A stretch of DNA of 64,000 nucleotides from an uncultured Eubacteriales bacterium (GTDB taxonomy: Bacteria > Bacillota > Clostridia > Christensenellales > Aristaeellaceae). How positions within the stretch are numbered: the stretch's first letter is position 1; every line of letters begins with the position of its first letter. Positions 18,094 to 26,213 of the stretch are shown here, in pieces. A program made the position numbers and the translations under genes. Location of the stretch: the NCBI GenBank assembly GCA_900315675.1, contig OMZY01000006.1:62001-126000 (forward strand), written 5' to 3'. The notes below the pieces were generated by a model, which was given only the letters and a program-made list of their open reading frames with translations, searched no databases and was not told the origin of the DNA.

Positions 18094-19653
18094 TCAGTTG
18101 CCTCCTTTCAGCACAGTCTCATAGAAGTCCAGGCCGGCATTCAGGGCGTTGGTCACCGCGGTGGAAGTCACCGTAGCGCCGGTAATGGCGCTGATCTGGT
18201 CTTCTCCCGCGTCGCCCTTCACCAGGCTGACGCTGCCGCTCTTGCCCGGGAACTGGTCCTTGAAGGCGTCTTCATCCGCCCGCATGCCCAGGCCTGCGGT
18301 TTCGTTCAGCTCCGTGAAGGCGATTTTGCTGACCTTGCCGTCCGGCGTCAGGCCGAGGGCCATGGTCACGTCGCCGCCGAAGCCCTTGGAGGAAACGCTC
18401 AGGGCGTATCCGGCCAGATTCCCGGAGGCGTCTTTGCCGACGAACGCTTCGTTGATCCGGGTCGCGCCGAAGTCCGTGCCCCAGTTCGCGCCGCTCAGCT
18501 CTTCCAGCTTTGCCTTGGCAGTGTCGGAAATTTCAAAGGTTTCCGCTTCGGGGCACACTTCCTTGTAGGAAGCAGCTTCCGCCAGCAGTTTCTGTTCTTC
18601 GATGGTGTCCTTGGTCATGGAATATACGCCGCTGAGGGCCACGCCCGCGATAGCGGCGATCAGGGTCAGGGCAATCACAGGACGCGGGATCCGGAAGGGT
18701 TCCTTGCGGGTCTTGCGGGTTTTGCCGATCATCTTCCGGTAGGCAAAGGGCTTCTGGACGATATAGGTATCGATCAGCGGAGAGCACACATTGCCGATGA
18801 TGATCGCATAGCTGAAGGAGTCAGCGGTATTGCCCTTCAGGCGGAACAGTCCGCCCAGAATACCGATCAGGCAGCCGTAGATAAATTGGCCGAGGCGGCT
18901 GACGGGGCTGGTCACATAGTCCGTTGCCATGAAGAAGGCGCCCATCACCACACCGCCGCCGCACAGATGTGCCAGCAGGTAGGCGGGATCAAAACCCTTG
19001 CCTCCGAACAGTCCCAGGAACACAGTGAAGCCGATCAGCACGGAGAAGCAGATCTGGCCGTGGATGATATCCATGCTCCACAGCAGCAGGCCGCCGGCCA
19101 GCAGCGCCAGGATGGAGCTGCCGATGACGCCGTCCGCCGTGCCCAGGAACATCCTGGTGATGTCAACCGCTTCGCCGGCTTTCATGGCGCCCACAGGCGT
19201 CGCCGTCGCCACGGCGTCCACCAGCGGCTTGATCGCCATCGCGTTGGCAAAGGAGATCAACAGGAAGCAGCGTGCCGCCAGGGCGGGGTTGATGAAGTTC
19301 TTGCCCAGTCCGCCGAAGCAGCCCTTGCAGACCACAATGGCAAACACGGAACCGATCACCGGGATGTACAGAGGCGTCTGCGGTCCCAGGGACAGGGCAA
19401 GAAGAAGACCGGTCACCACCGCGCTGCCGTCCCAGATCGTGCTCGGTTTTTTGCAGACCTTGCAGAAAAGCCATTCGGAAGCCACTGCGGCAACAATTGC
19501 CAGGGCAACAATACCGAAGGCGTTCCAGCCATATACCAGGATACCCACAATCGTAGCAGGCAGCAGGCTCAGGGTGACCATCCGCATGATGAACGGGGTC
19601 GTCCATTTATCCCTTGCATGAGGAGCCGCGGAAAGATTCAGCGTCGTATTCAC
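18094..19653 (-). CDS. rnfD: Rnf complex RnfD-RnfG fusion protein
   Basis: A 519-residue fusion. Residues about 1-310 are RnfD: polytopic, with INPALAARCF and the flavinylation segment MATDYVTSP (242-250; Thr 248 is the expected FMN acceptor). Residues about 325-519 are RnfG: a membrane helix (VIALTLIAAIAGVALSGVY), an extracytoplasmic domain with SKGFGGDVTMALGL and ETAGLGMRADEDAF, and the flavinylation motif TGATVT (491-496). No separate rnfG is present, so the fusion supplies both flavin carriers on the outer side. RnfD and RnfG are normally modified with FMN by ApbE, which is not in this window. The start overlaps rnfC by four bases. Confidence 0.95.
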   Translation of the reverse strand: MNTTLNLSAAPHARDKWTTPFIMRMVTLSLLPATIVGILVYGWNAFGIVALAIVAAVASEWLFCKVCKKPSTIWDGSAVVTGLLLALSLGPQTPLYIPVIGSVFAIVVCKGCFGGLGKNFINPALAARCFLLISFANAMAIKPLVDAVATATPVGAMKAGEAVDITRMFLGTADGVIGSSILALLAGGLLLWSMDIIHGQICFSVLIGFTVFLGLFGGKGFDPAYLLAHLCGGGVVMGAFFMATDYVTSPVSRLGQFIYGCLIGILGGLFRLKGNTADSFSYAIIIGNVCSPLIDTYIVQKPFAYRKMIGKTRKTRKEPFRIPRPVIALTLIAAIAGVALSGVYSMTKDTIEEQKLLAEAASYKEVCPEAETFEISDTAKAKLEELSGANWGTDFGATRINEAFVGKDASGNLAGYALSVSSKGFGGDVTMALGLTPDGKVSKIAFTELNETAGLGMRADEDAFKDQFPGKSGSVSLVKGDAGEDQISAITGATVTSTAVTNALNAGLDFYETVLKGGN

Positions 19654-20999
19654 TTCTGAGCGCCTCCTTCCCGTTTTCTTTTCTCAAGGATTTCCGCCTT
19701 CGCCTGCTTGAAGGTAGGCGTCAGGGGCCGTTTGGCCGGACAGGCGAAGCTGCAGCTGCCGCACTGGATGCAGTCCATGCCGTACAGCTTCTTCTCATAC
19801 CGTTCCAGGTCGCCGGCGATTGCCGCGTCCGCCATCAGCTGGGGCGTCAGGCCCATGGGACATACTGTGGTGCAGCGTCCGCAGCGCAGGCAGCTGGTCA
19901 TCACGGTTTCCGCCTCTTCCACCGGGTCTGTGGCCAGCAGGGTCAGGCCGTTGTTCTGCTTCTGGATCGGAATATCCAGGGAGCCGATGGCGATGCCCAT
20001 CATCGGACCGCCGGAAAGTGCCTTGCGGATCTCCAGGCCTTCCTTCACGCCGCCGGCTGCCTCCAGCAGTTCCGCGTAGCTGGTGCCCACCCGGACCATA
20101 TAGTTTCCGGGTTCGGTAACCGCCTCACCGGTAATGGTGAAGCACTGGCTGAACAGCGGTTCCCCGTAGAGCACAGCCCGCTGGATCGCGTAAAGCGTAC
20201 CTACGTTCTGCACCACGCAGCCCACGTCAGCCGGCAGTTTACTGGTGGGGAAATCCACGCCCGCCACCGCCTGGATCAGGCTGCGCTCGCCGCCCTGGGG
20301 ATACTTGGTAATCATGGCCCTCACGCTGATTTTCGGCTTGTCCGATACCGCGATGCTCATGGCTTCGATGGCTTCGGGCTTGTTATCCTCGATGCAGATC
20401 ACGCCCTCCGCGTTCGGGAAAAGCCGCAGCACCAGCTCCAGGCCCTCCGCGATTTCATTGGAATGAATCCGCATCAGCTGATCATTGCAGGTCAGGTAGG
20501 GTTCGCACTCCGCACCGTTGGCGATCACATATTCGATCGCGTCCGGATTCTTCGGCTGGAGCTTCACAGCAGTCGGGAAACCCGCGCCCCCCAGACCGAC
20601 GATACCGGCTTTCTGTACCCGTTCGATGATGTCGCTGTTGGAAAGCGTGGAAGGCTCCGTCCGCTGGGAATAATCCTCTGCAGGCGTGAACAGGCCGTCA
20701 TTGTCGATGACAATGCACTCCGCCATACCACCGCCCAGAACCCGGCGCTTTTCAATTGCCTTGACCTTACCCGAACAGCTGGAATGAATCGGTGCGGAAA
20801 CAAAGCCGTCCGCTTCCGCCAGCAGCTGTCCCACCTTCACCTCATCATTCTTTTTGACCACCGGTTTCGCGGGTTTTCCAATGTGCATGGAAAGCGGGAA
20901 AACCATCTCTCCCTTCGGATCGAAGAGACGCAGACGGCTTTCCCTGCTCAGGTCCTTGTGGCCTGCGGGATGTACGCCGCCGCGAAATGTGTTTTTCAC
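19650..20999 (-). CDS. rnfC: Rnf electron transport complex subunit C
   Basis: The 449-residue protein begins FRGGVHPAGHKDLS, has the flavin/NAD-binding GLGGAGFPTAVKL segment and ANGAECEPYLTCN, and ends with two [4Fe-4S] motifs, CLRCGRCTTVCPMGL and CIQCGSCSFACPAKRPL. RnfC is the peripheral cytoplasmic subunit that normally exchanges electrons with NAD(H). The start is unclear: GTG 20999 is in frame 11 bases after AAAGGAG and gives the usual short N-terminus; ATG 21020 adds seven residues but has no ribosome site. This is the first gene of the rnf-nrfA-res run. Confidence 0.95.
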   Translation of the reverse strand: MKNTFRGGVHPAGHKDLSRESRLRLFDPKGEMVFPLSMHIGKPAKPVVKKNDEVKVGQLLAEADGFVSAPIHSSCSGKVKAIEKRRVLGGGMAECIVIDNDGLFTPAEDYSQRTEPSTLSNSDIIERVQKAGIVGLGGAGFPTAVKLQPKNPDAIEYVIANGAECEPYLTCNDQLMRIHSNEIAEGLELVLRLFPNAEGVICIEDNKPEAIEAMSIAVSDKPKISVRAMITKYPQGGERSLIQAVAGVDFPTSKLPADVGCVVQNVGTLYAIQRAVLYGEPLFSQCFTITGEAVTEPGNYMVRVGTSYAELLEAAGGVKEGLEIRKALSGGPMMGIAIGSLDIPIQKQNNGLTLLATDPVEEAETVMTSCLRCGRCTTVCPMGLTPQLMADAAIAGDLERYEKKLYGMDCIQCGSCSFACPAKRPLTPTFKQAKAEILEKRKREGGAQK

Positions 21000-21110
21000 T
21001 GCAACGCCGACTCCTTTCATTATGTGTTTTCATATATCCGCAAACGAGCGGGCTTGACTGCCTGCTTCGTAATGGGCTTCAGGGGTTTTGTATTCTTTTT
21101 TTCGTACTGA

Positions 21111-22172
21111 TTATTTTACCAGATTGTCGTTGTCCTGTAAAGCGTAGGCTCGTTTCCACACACGGCCTGCAGCCAGTCCCATCCACAGGCAGGCCAGTCC
21201 CGCGAGCAGGTGGCAGACGTCCGCCGGCCAGGACTGGATCAGGGTGATCTTCTTCTCAAAGGCGGCAAACTCCATCGCCACCACCACCAGCACAGCCGGA
21301 ATCACCTGGGCAAAGCAGCGGAGCGCTTCCCTGCCCCGTTCCTCCTTCGCCAGCCGCTTCAGGCACAGGATGATGACCGTCACCAGCGCCGCCGCGCAGA
21401 TCACCTGGTTGGCCCGGACAAATCCCAGCCACGGCAGATGCAGCACCTCGCCGCGCAGCATGGCCTCCAGTACAATCTGTCCGCAGGAATACAGGATCAC
21501 GAACAGCACCGTCCGGCCGCCGGCCGCAGCCCGGCACCGGGAGGTGATCCAGGCCGTCATGCAGGCCCACAGCGCCTCGGGCACAAAGATGGCCCAGCAC
21601 CATTCGTCATAGAAATTCTGCACCGCGAAGGGCAGCCGTTCAAAGAAACTGTAGTCCTCCAGCGCAAAGAGACTGAAGCGGTTGGCGTATTCCGCCTCCT
21701 CCGGATCCAGCCAGTCGGTGCTGAACCAGTCTGAAAGCGGGAAACCGATTCCCTGCTCCTTAAAGATCAGGCCGCAGATAATCCGGCCGGCCACGATCAG
21801 CAGGCAGGCGCCCACCACCGCGGAGTCCATGATCCGGGACCCCGGCTGCTTCGTGATTTTGCCCGTCAGCCATGCCGCCAGCATACCGCCGCCCAGCGCG
21901 CCCCACAGCAGGAAGCCGCCTTCGTTCACCCGGAATATCATCCCGAAGCCTTCGTTGCCCAGAATTTCGTCAATCATAAACAGGCAGAAGCCCAGCCGCG
22001 CCAGTGCAAAGCAAAGCGGAACCGCCAGCAGGGCAAACCAGCCGGCGGTTTCCTTTTTCAGTCCTGCCTTCCCCATGCTCCGGGCTGCCAGCAGCAGCGC
22101 GCCCAGCGCCGGAAGAATCATCAGCAGGCCGAAGGGGTAGATGGTCAGAAAACCCAGTTTGATCGGTTCCAT
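21111..22172 (-). CDS. Lgt-like polytopic membrane protein, module 1
   Basis: The 353-residue protein has about nine hydrophobic segments and resembles the fold of prolipoprotein diacylglyceryl transferase: NEGGFLLWGALGGGMLAAWLTG and MDSAVVGACLLIVAGRIICG align with the HGGLIGG and GRIGN regions of Lgt. The catalytic histidine of Lgt is replaced (LLWGAL) and GRIGN is changed to GRIIC, so ordinary Lgt activity is doubtful. It starts three bases after a secreted phosphodiester glycosidase gene, exactly as its paralogue at 39757-40695 does, so the pair is likely a functional unit. Substrate unknown. Confidence 0.6.
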   Translation of the reverse strand: MEPIKLGFLTIYPFGLLMILPALGALLLAARSMGKAGLKKETAGWFALLAVPLCFALARLGFCLFMIDEILGNEGFGMIFRVNEGGFLLWGALGGGMLAAWLTGKITKQPGSRIMDSAVVGACLLIVAGRIICGLIFKEQGIGFPLSDWFSTDWLDPEEAEYANRFSLFALEDYSFFERLPFAVQNFYDEWCWAIFVPEALWACMTAWITSRCRAAAGGRTVLFVILYSCGQIVLEAMLRGEVLHLPWLGFVRANQVICAAALVTVIILCLKRLAKEERGREALRCFAQVIPAVLVVVAMEFAAFEKKITLIQSWPADVCHLLAGLACLWMGLAAGRVWKRAYALQDNDNLVK

Positions 22173-22175
22173 CTC

Positions 22176-23174
22176 TTATTCCTCAACATAGCCTTCCGCG
22201 GATGCAAAGTAAATAATATCGGTAATCTCCCGCAGGCCGGGGGTCTTGCAGATCTTCTTGTTGTTCATGATCAGGTTGGTGGATCCGCCGCCGTCAAAGT
22301 TGTAGGCGATGATGGCTTCCGGCACTTTTTCCGCGACCAGTTCCGCGAATTCCTCCAGCGTCAGGCCCGCGGTGGAATCCGTCTGGCCGAACACTTCCAC
22401 AATGGCATACTCCAGGTGACCGGTCTGCACCAGCGCAATCCGCTGCTGGGGATAGCTCCACTGATAGTCTCCCTGCTGTGCCGCCTGGGAGGAGGCGATA
22501 TCCTGCACTTCTCCGTTGATCACCAGGGCGGGGCCCAGGTTGAAGGTATCCATGATCGTCCTGCCTTCAGGGGTCAGTGTTTCTTCCGTAAATGCCTCAA
22601 TATCCTTTGTTCTGGCATGGGGAACAATGTGGAAATCTCCCTCGCTGTCCACCACCAGCATATCGAAGCAGATGGGCTGCCCCTTCTTTTTCCGGGTGGT
22701 GTCCGTCGCGTCCCGGATAAACTCGCCCTGCCGGACCACGTAGCCCACGTCGTTTTCATATTTGAAGAAGTCGCCGTTCATGGCCACCACGGCATTCTTG
22801 CTCTTGGCAATGTCCTCACCCTTAGCTCGGCCATTGCCGCTGTAGGTGTCCTTGCTCACCGCGGTGCGCAGCTGAGAGGCGTCCTGGATTTTCACCCGGA
22901 CAACCCAGACCTCGTGCTTCACGCTCTTGCCCTTCACCTTGGCGGTCACAGAGCTTTTTTCCGAGGTGACTTCAATCGTGGAATCGCTGTAAGCCACGGG
23001 AAGCTTTCCGTCGTAGGTCCATTTTTCCTTTTCCGTTTTGACGCCGCCTTTGGTAAAGTCCATCGGCAGTTTCACGGCGTCTTCCGCCACCACGATCGAC
23101 GGGCAGGAAAGACCGGCTGCCATCGCAAGCAGCAGCAGTACGGCAGCAATCCAGCGGATCAGATTACGGTTCAT
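22176..23174 (-). CDS. Secreted phosphodiester glycosidase (NAGPA domain) protein, module 1
   Basis: The 332-residue protein has a signal peptide (WIAAVLLLLAMAAGLSC region) and an NAGPA/phosphodiester glycosidase domain: VVAMNGDFFKYEN, GYVVRQGEFI, and the terminal YNFDGGGSTNLIMNNK. Family members cleave sugar-phosphate diesters, for instance on wall glycans or exopolysaccharides; the substrate here is unknown. ATG 23174 has GGAGATAAT upstream. The gene sits 12 bases after the DUF6273-like gene and three bases before the Lgt-like gene. Confidence 0.85.
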   Translation of the reverse strand: MNRNLIRWIAAVLLLLAMAAGLSCPSIVVAEDAVKLPMDFTKGGVKTEKEKWTYDGKLPVAYSDSTIEVTSEKSSVTAKVKGKSVKHEVWVVRVKIQDASQLRTAVSKDTYSGNGRAKGEDIAKSKNAVVAMNGDFFKYENDVGYVVRQGEFIRDATDTTRKKKGQPICFDMLVVDSEGDFHIVPHARTKDIEAFTEETLTPEGRTIMDTFNLGPALVINGEVQDIASSQAAQQGDYQWSYPQQRIALVQTGHLEYAIVEVFGQTDSTAGLTLEEFAELVAEKVPEAIIAYNFDGGGSTNLIMNNKKICKTPGLREITDIIYFASAEGYVEE

Positions 23175-23186
23175 GGCATTATCTCC

Positions 23187-24071
23187 TTACTCTTCGGTAC
23201 CGGCCGGAGCGATCTCATAGGGATCCTCCAGGGTGCCGGATCCTGAAATGATCCTGTAACTGCCTTCCGCCAGGTACAGGGCAGGACGGACTCCCTCATT
23301 GTCCCGGCCGACCTCGATCCGGCCGACCTGGCCGCCGTCCTTGGTGCAGACTGCCTGCTTCTTGTCCGTGGTGGACGGTGACCGGCCCCAGTAGGGACTG
23401 CAGGATCCGTACTTGGACTGGAACACATACAGGCGTTTCTCCCCCAGCGTGATGTTCGCGGTATCCGTGGCGTTCCGTACCTTTGCCTTCGGATCCGGAT
23501 ATTCCGCCGGATCAAATCCGTTGTTTTTGATGGCCCATTCGGTTCCCCAGGCGCGGACGGCGGGATTCTCCTCAATCTGCTTCAGCGTCGGGTCCTTCTT
23601 GGATGTCCAGGCTCCCAGGCCGATCTCCTTGTTTTTCATATCCTCCCGGGTAATCAGGAACACCTTGCCGAAGTTCTCACAGGGAAGCAGCATGGACAGC
23701 TCCTCCTCCGTGAAGGCCTCCTCCGCGAAGGTGGTGTTCAGGTAGCCGCACAGCTCCGTCTGCGCAAAATCGCCTTTGAACTTTGCGTATTCGTTCCGGT
23801 TGTTGTGCAGCGCCCGGGCAAAGAGGATATATTCGCTCAGCAGGTAGGCCTTCTCGTCGTCCCTGGTCAGCACCCGCCACAGGATCGGTTCCACGCCGCC
23901 CTCTGCGGTCTGCGGATAGCGTCCCAGCCGCAGATAGGTATAGCCTTTTTCTTTGGAATAGCCTTCCAGCCCGTCTTCAGCAAGGGCGCAGGAAGCCAGC
24001 AGAAGAACCGCCGCCAGCAGCGCCGCCAGCCATTTTCTTCCCGGAATCCGGGTGTTCTTCCGTATCTTCAT
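23187..24071 (-). CDS. Secreted DUF6273-like protein
   Basis: A 294-residue protein with an N-terminal signal peptide (WLAALLAAVLLLASCALAED, with a possible but non-canonical lipobox Cys). The body resembles DUF6273/formylglycine-like beta domains of gut Firmicutes: LRLGRYPQTAEGGVEPILWRVL, YLLSEYILFAR, LCGYLNTTF and the terminal EGVRPALYL. The biochemical role is unknown. ATG 24071 (MKIRKN) is chosen because AAAGGTGA lies upstream; a longer start at 24107 has no site. It heads the three-gene set with the glycosidase and Lgt-like genes. Confidence 0.75.
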   Translation of the reverse strand: MKIRKNTRIPGRKWLAALLAAVLLLASCALAEDGLEGYSKEKGYTYLRLGRYPQTAEGGVEPILWRVLTRDDEKAYLLSEYILFARALHNNRNEYAKFKGDFAQTELCGYLNTTFAEEAFTEEELSMLLPCENFGKVFLITREDMKNKEIGLGAWTSKKDPTLKQIEENPAVRAWGTEWAIKNNGFDPAEYPDPKAKVRNATDTANITLGEKRLYVFQSKYGSCSPYWGRSPSTTDKKQAVCTKDGGQVGRIEVGRDNEGVRPALYLAEGSYRIISGSGTLEDPYEIAPAGTEE

Positions 24072-24210
24072 TGCTGTTTCACCTTTCTGAATTAAAAAGC
24101 GATCCATGACTCATGGACATCCTGTTTATTATAGCATTTCCTGATTGTTTTGCATAGGGGAATCCTGCCTGTTTACACTTGTAAAAAGAAAGCGGCGCCC
24201 CTGTCAAACA

Positions 24211-24240
24211 TTGACATTTTGGCAGCTTTTAGTGTATATT
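24211..24240 (+). promoter_or_regulatory. Sigma-70 promoter for the GGDEF gene
   Basis: Perfect TTGACA (24211-24216), 18-base spacer and TATATT (24235-24240), about 54 bases before the start codon. Confidence 0.8.
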
Positions 24241-24293
24241 TGTATAGCTGTACTGACGTATTGTAAATATGAAATAAATTGCAGGGAATCTAC

Positions 24294-26201
24294 ATGGCTA
24301 CAGATCGGAAGAAAAAGTTCCGGATTGCATTTCTGACAGCCGACTGGAACTACGAACTGGTGGAAAGCACCCTCCACGGGCTCACGCAGTATACCGTGGA
24401 TCATCCGGATGTTCAAATCCGTGTATTCGACTGCTTCGGCAAGGATCAGGGCAATGATAAGGACCGGAGTGAATACACGATTTTTCAGCTGCCCAATTTA
24501 TCCTGTTTTGACGGTCTGCTCATCCAGAGCAACCAGATTGTCCTCCGTTCCGCGAGGGAATCTCTTGAAAAGCAGATAGAAGAAAGCGGTATCCCTGCTG
24601 TTGCCATCGGTCAGGAAATGAAGGGGTGCTCCCTTGTTTTCTTTGACAACATCCAGGCCCAATACGATATTGCCGAGCATGTGATCCGTGAGCACGGTGC
24701 TCGCCGCCTGGCCTATCTCACCGGTAACCTGCACTGCGGGTCTGAAGGACCGGACCGGCTGAGCGGTTTCCTGGCTGCCTGCCGGGACAACGGTATCCCC
24801 AAGGAACAGGTCGAAATTGTTGAATGCACCTGGCGCACCAGCGATGCCGTAAACCTGGCAAAGCGCTGGATCCGGGAAAAGCATCCCCTGCCCGACGCTT
24901 TCCTCTGTGCCAACGATGAAATGGCTCTTGGCCTGATGGAAACGCTGCAGGAGAACGGCCTGCGGATCCCGCGGGATGTACTGGTCTGCGGTTTTGACAA
25001 CCTGCCCTCCGCGGAGCTGTCCAGTCCCCGCCTTTCCACCGTCCATACCGATCACAGCAAACTGGATTATTTTGCGGCGGATGTACTCCTCGGCTTGATC
25101 CGCGGGGTGGAATCACGCACGCGTATTTCCTTCGGATATGACCTGATCTGTTCCGAATCCTGCGGCTGCCACAACGCGCCTCGCCGGGGTGTGATCCGGG
25201 ATCTGTATTTCCAGCAGACCCGTTTCCTCCGTTCCTTCTATATCCAGCAGGACCTGATGGCTGAAGAACTGTTTGAAGCCCAGGACCTGCAGGATCTGAT
25301 GCGTATTTTCAACCGGAGCCACGCCATCTTCGGCTGTGAGCATGTCTATCTGTGCATCAACGAATACTATTACGATAATTATGATAAAAACATGTGGCCG
25401 CGTTACGCGGAACATTTTGATTCCAACATGGTGCTGTTCGACAGCAGCTCGGATAACGAAGTCGTCCGTTTCCCCACCAGCAGTCTCCTGCCGGAGCGCC
25501 TGATGGAGAACGAGCCCTTCCTGATCTTTTATCCCCTGCATTACAACACCTATTCCATCGGTTACATTGTCATGAACGGGATCTGCGGCGCGGCAAAGCA
25601 CAACCTGCACGAAAGCATCCTGAACTTCCTGGAAATTGCCATTGAAAACGTGCGGAAAAAGAGCCTGCTCCATAACCTGAACGATACCCTGGACGAGCTG
25701 TACGTCCATGACGCGCTCACCGGACTGTACAACCGCTTCGGTCTTACCCGTTTCGGTCAGCAGCGCTATGATGACCTGATCCTTTCAGAGGGATCCGTCC
25801 AGGTTCTTTTCATTGATATGAACGATATGAAGGCCATCAACGATCAATTCGGCCATGAGTCCGGCGACGCCGCCCTGAAGGCTGCCGCCCGGATCCTCCA
25901 GCGGATCTGTTCCGAAGACGCCTTCATCATGCGCTATGGCGGCGATGAGTTCATCATCATCGACAGCGGTGTCAGTCCTTCCCTCTGTGACGAAATCAAC
26001 GCCGCTGCGGAGCAATACAACCTCACCTCCGGCGTCCCCTTCACCCTGAGCCTGTCCGTCGGTGTTGTCCGGACCGATGTCCTGGAGCGGAAACCGCTGG
26101 ACGAATGCATCCGGGGGGCGGATTCCCTGATGTACCGTAACAAGCAAATGATAAAAGCTGCCCGTAAAGCCGGGCAGCCGGTTCCGGATCAACCGGAATA
26201 A
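24294..26201 (+). CDS. LacI-type ligand-binding domain fused to GGDEF diguanylate cyclase
   Basis: A 635-residue cytoplasmic protein with no helix-turn-helix, signal peptide or membrane helix. Residues about 10-285 form a periplasmic-binding-protein-like domain of LacI type (IAFLTADWNYELVESTLHG, FDGLLIQSN, VFFDNIQAQYDIAEHVI, FLCANDEMALGLMETL, VCGFDNLPSAEL), ending in the SCGC motif often seen in such sensors. A middle region (about 290-450) is uncharacterised. A C-terminal GGDEF domain (about 465-625) has DALTGLYNR, FIDMNDMKAIND and an intact MRYGGDEF, so cyclic di-GMP synthesis is expected. No RxxD inhibitory site is visible at the usual place. ATG 24294 follows GCAGGGA; the upstream TTG at 24279 is less likely. 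Confidence 0.88.
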   Translation: MATDRKKKFRIAFLTADWNYELVESTLHGLTQYTVDHPDVQIRVFDCFGKDQGNDKDRSEYTIFQLPNLSCFDGLLIQSNQIVLRSARESLEKQIEESGIPAVAIGQEMKGCSLVFFDNIQAQYDIAEHVIREHGARRLAYLTGNLHCGSEGPDRLSGFLAACRDNGIPKEQVEIVECTWRTSDAVNLAKRWIREKHPLPDAFLCANDEMALGLMETLQENGLRIPRDVLVCGFDNLPSAELSSPRLSTVHTDHSKLDYFAADVLLGLIRGVESRTRISFGYDLICSESCGCHNAPRRGVIRDLYFQQTRFLRSFYIQQDLMAEELFEAQDLQDLMRIFNRSHAIFGCEHVYLCINEYYYDNYDKNMWPRYAEHFDSNMVLFDSSSDNEVVRFPTSSLLPERLMENEPFLIFYPLHYNTYSIGYIVMNGICGAAKHNLHESILNFLEIAIENVRKKSLLHNLNDTLDELYVHDALTGLYNRFGLTRFGQQRYDDLILSEGSVQVLFIDMNDMKAINDQFGHESGDAALKAAARILQRICSEDAFIMRYGGDEFIIIDSGVSPSLCDEINAAAEQYNLTSGVPFTLSLSVGVVRTDVLERKPLDECIRGADSLMYRNKQMIKAARKAGQPVPDQPE

Positions 26202-26209
26202 AAGTTTTT
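26182..26209 (+). terminator. Possible terminator of the GGDEF gene
   Basis: TTCCGG/CCGGAA pair around ATCAA at the very end of the coding region, followed by TAAAAGTTTTT. It lies in the 12-base gap to the convergent deacetylase gene. Confidence 0.4.
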
Positions 26210-26213
26210 CGCG

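Noticed and set aside
21111-22172. Calling this gene a genuine Lgt
   Set aside because: The His of the HGGLIGG region and the GRIGN motif are altered, so only 'Lgt-like' can be supported.
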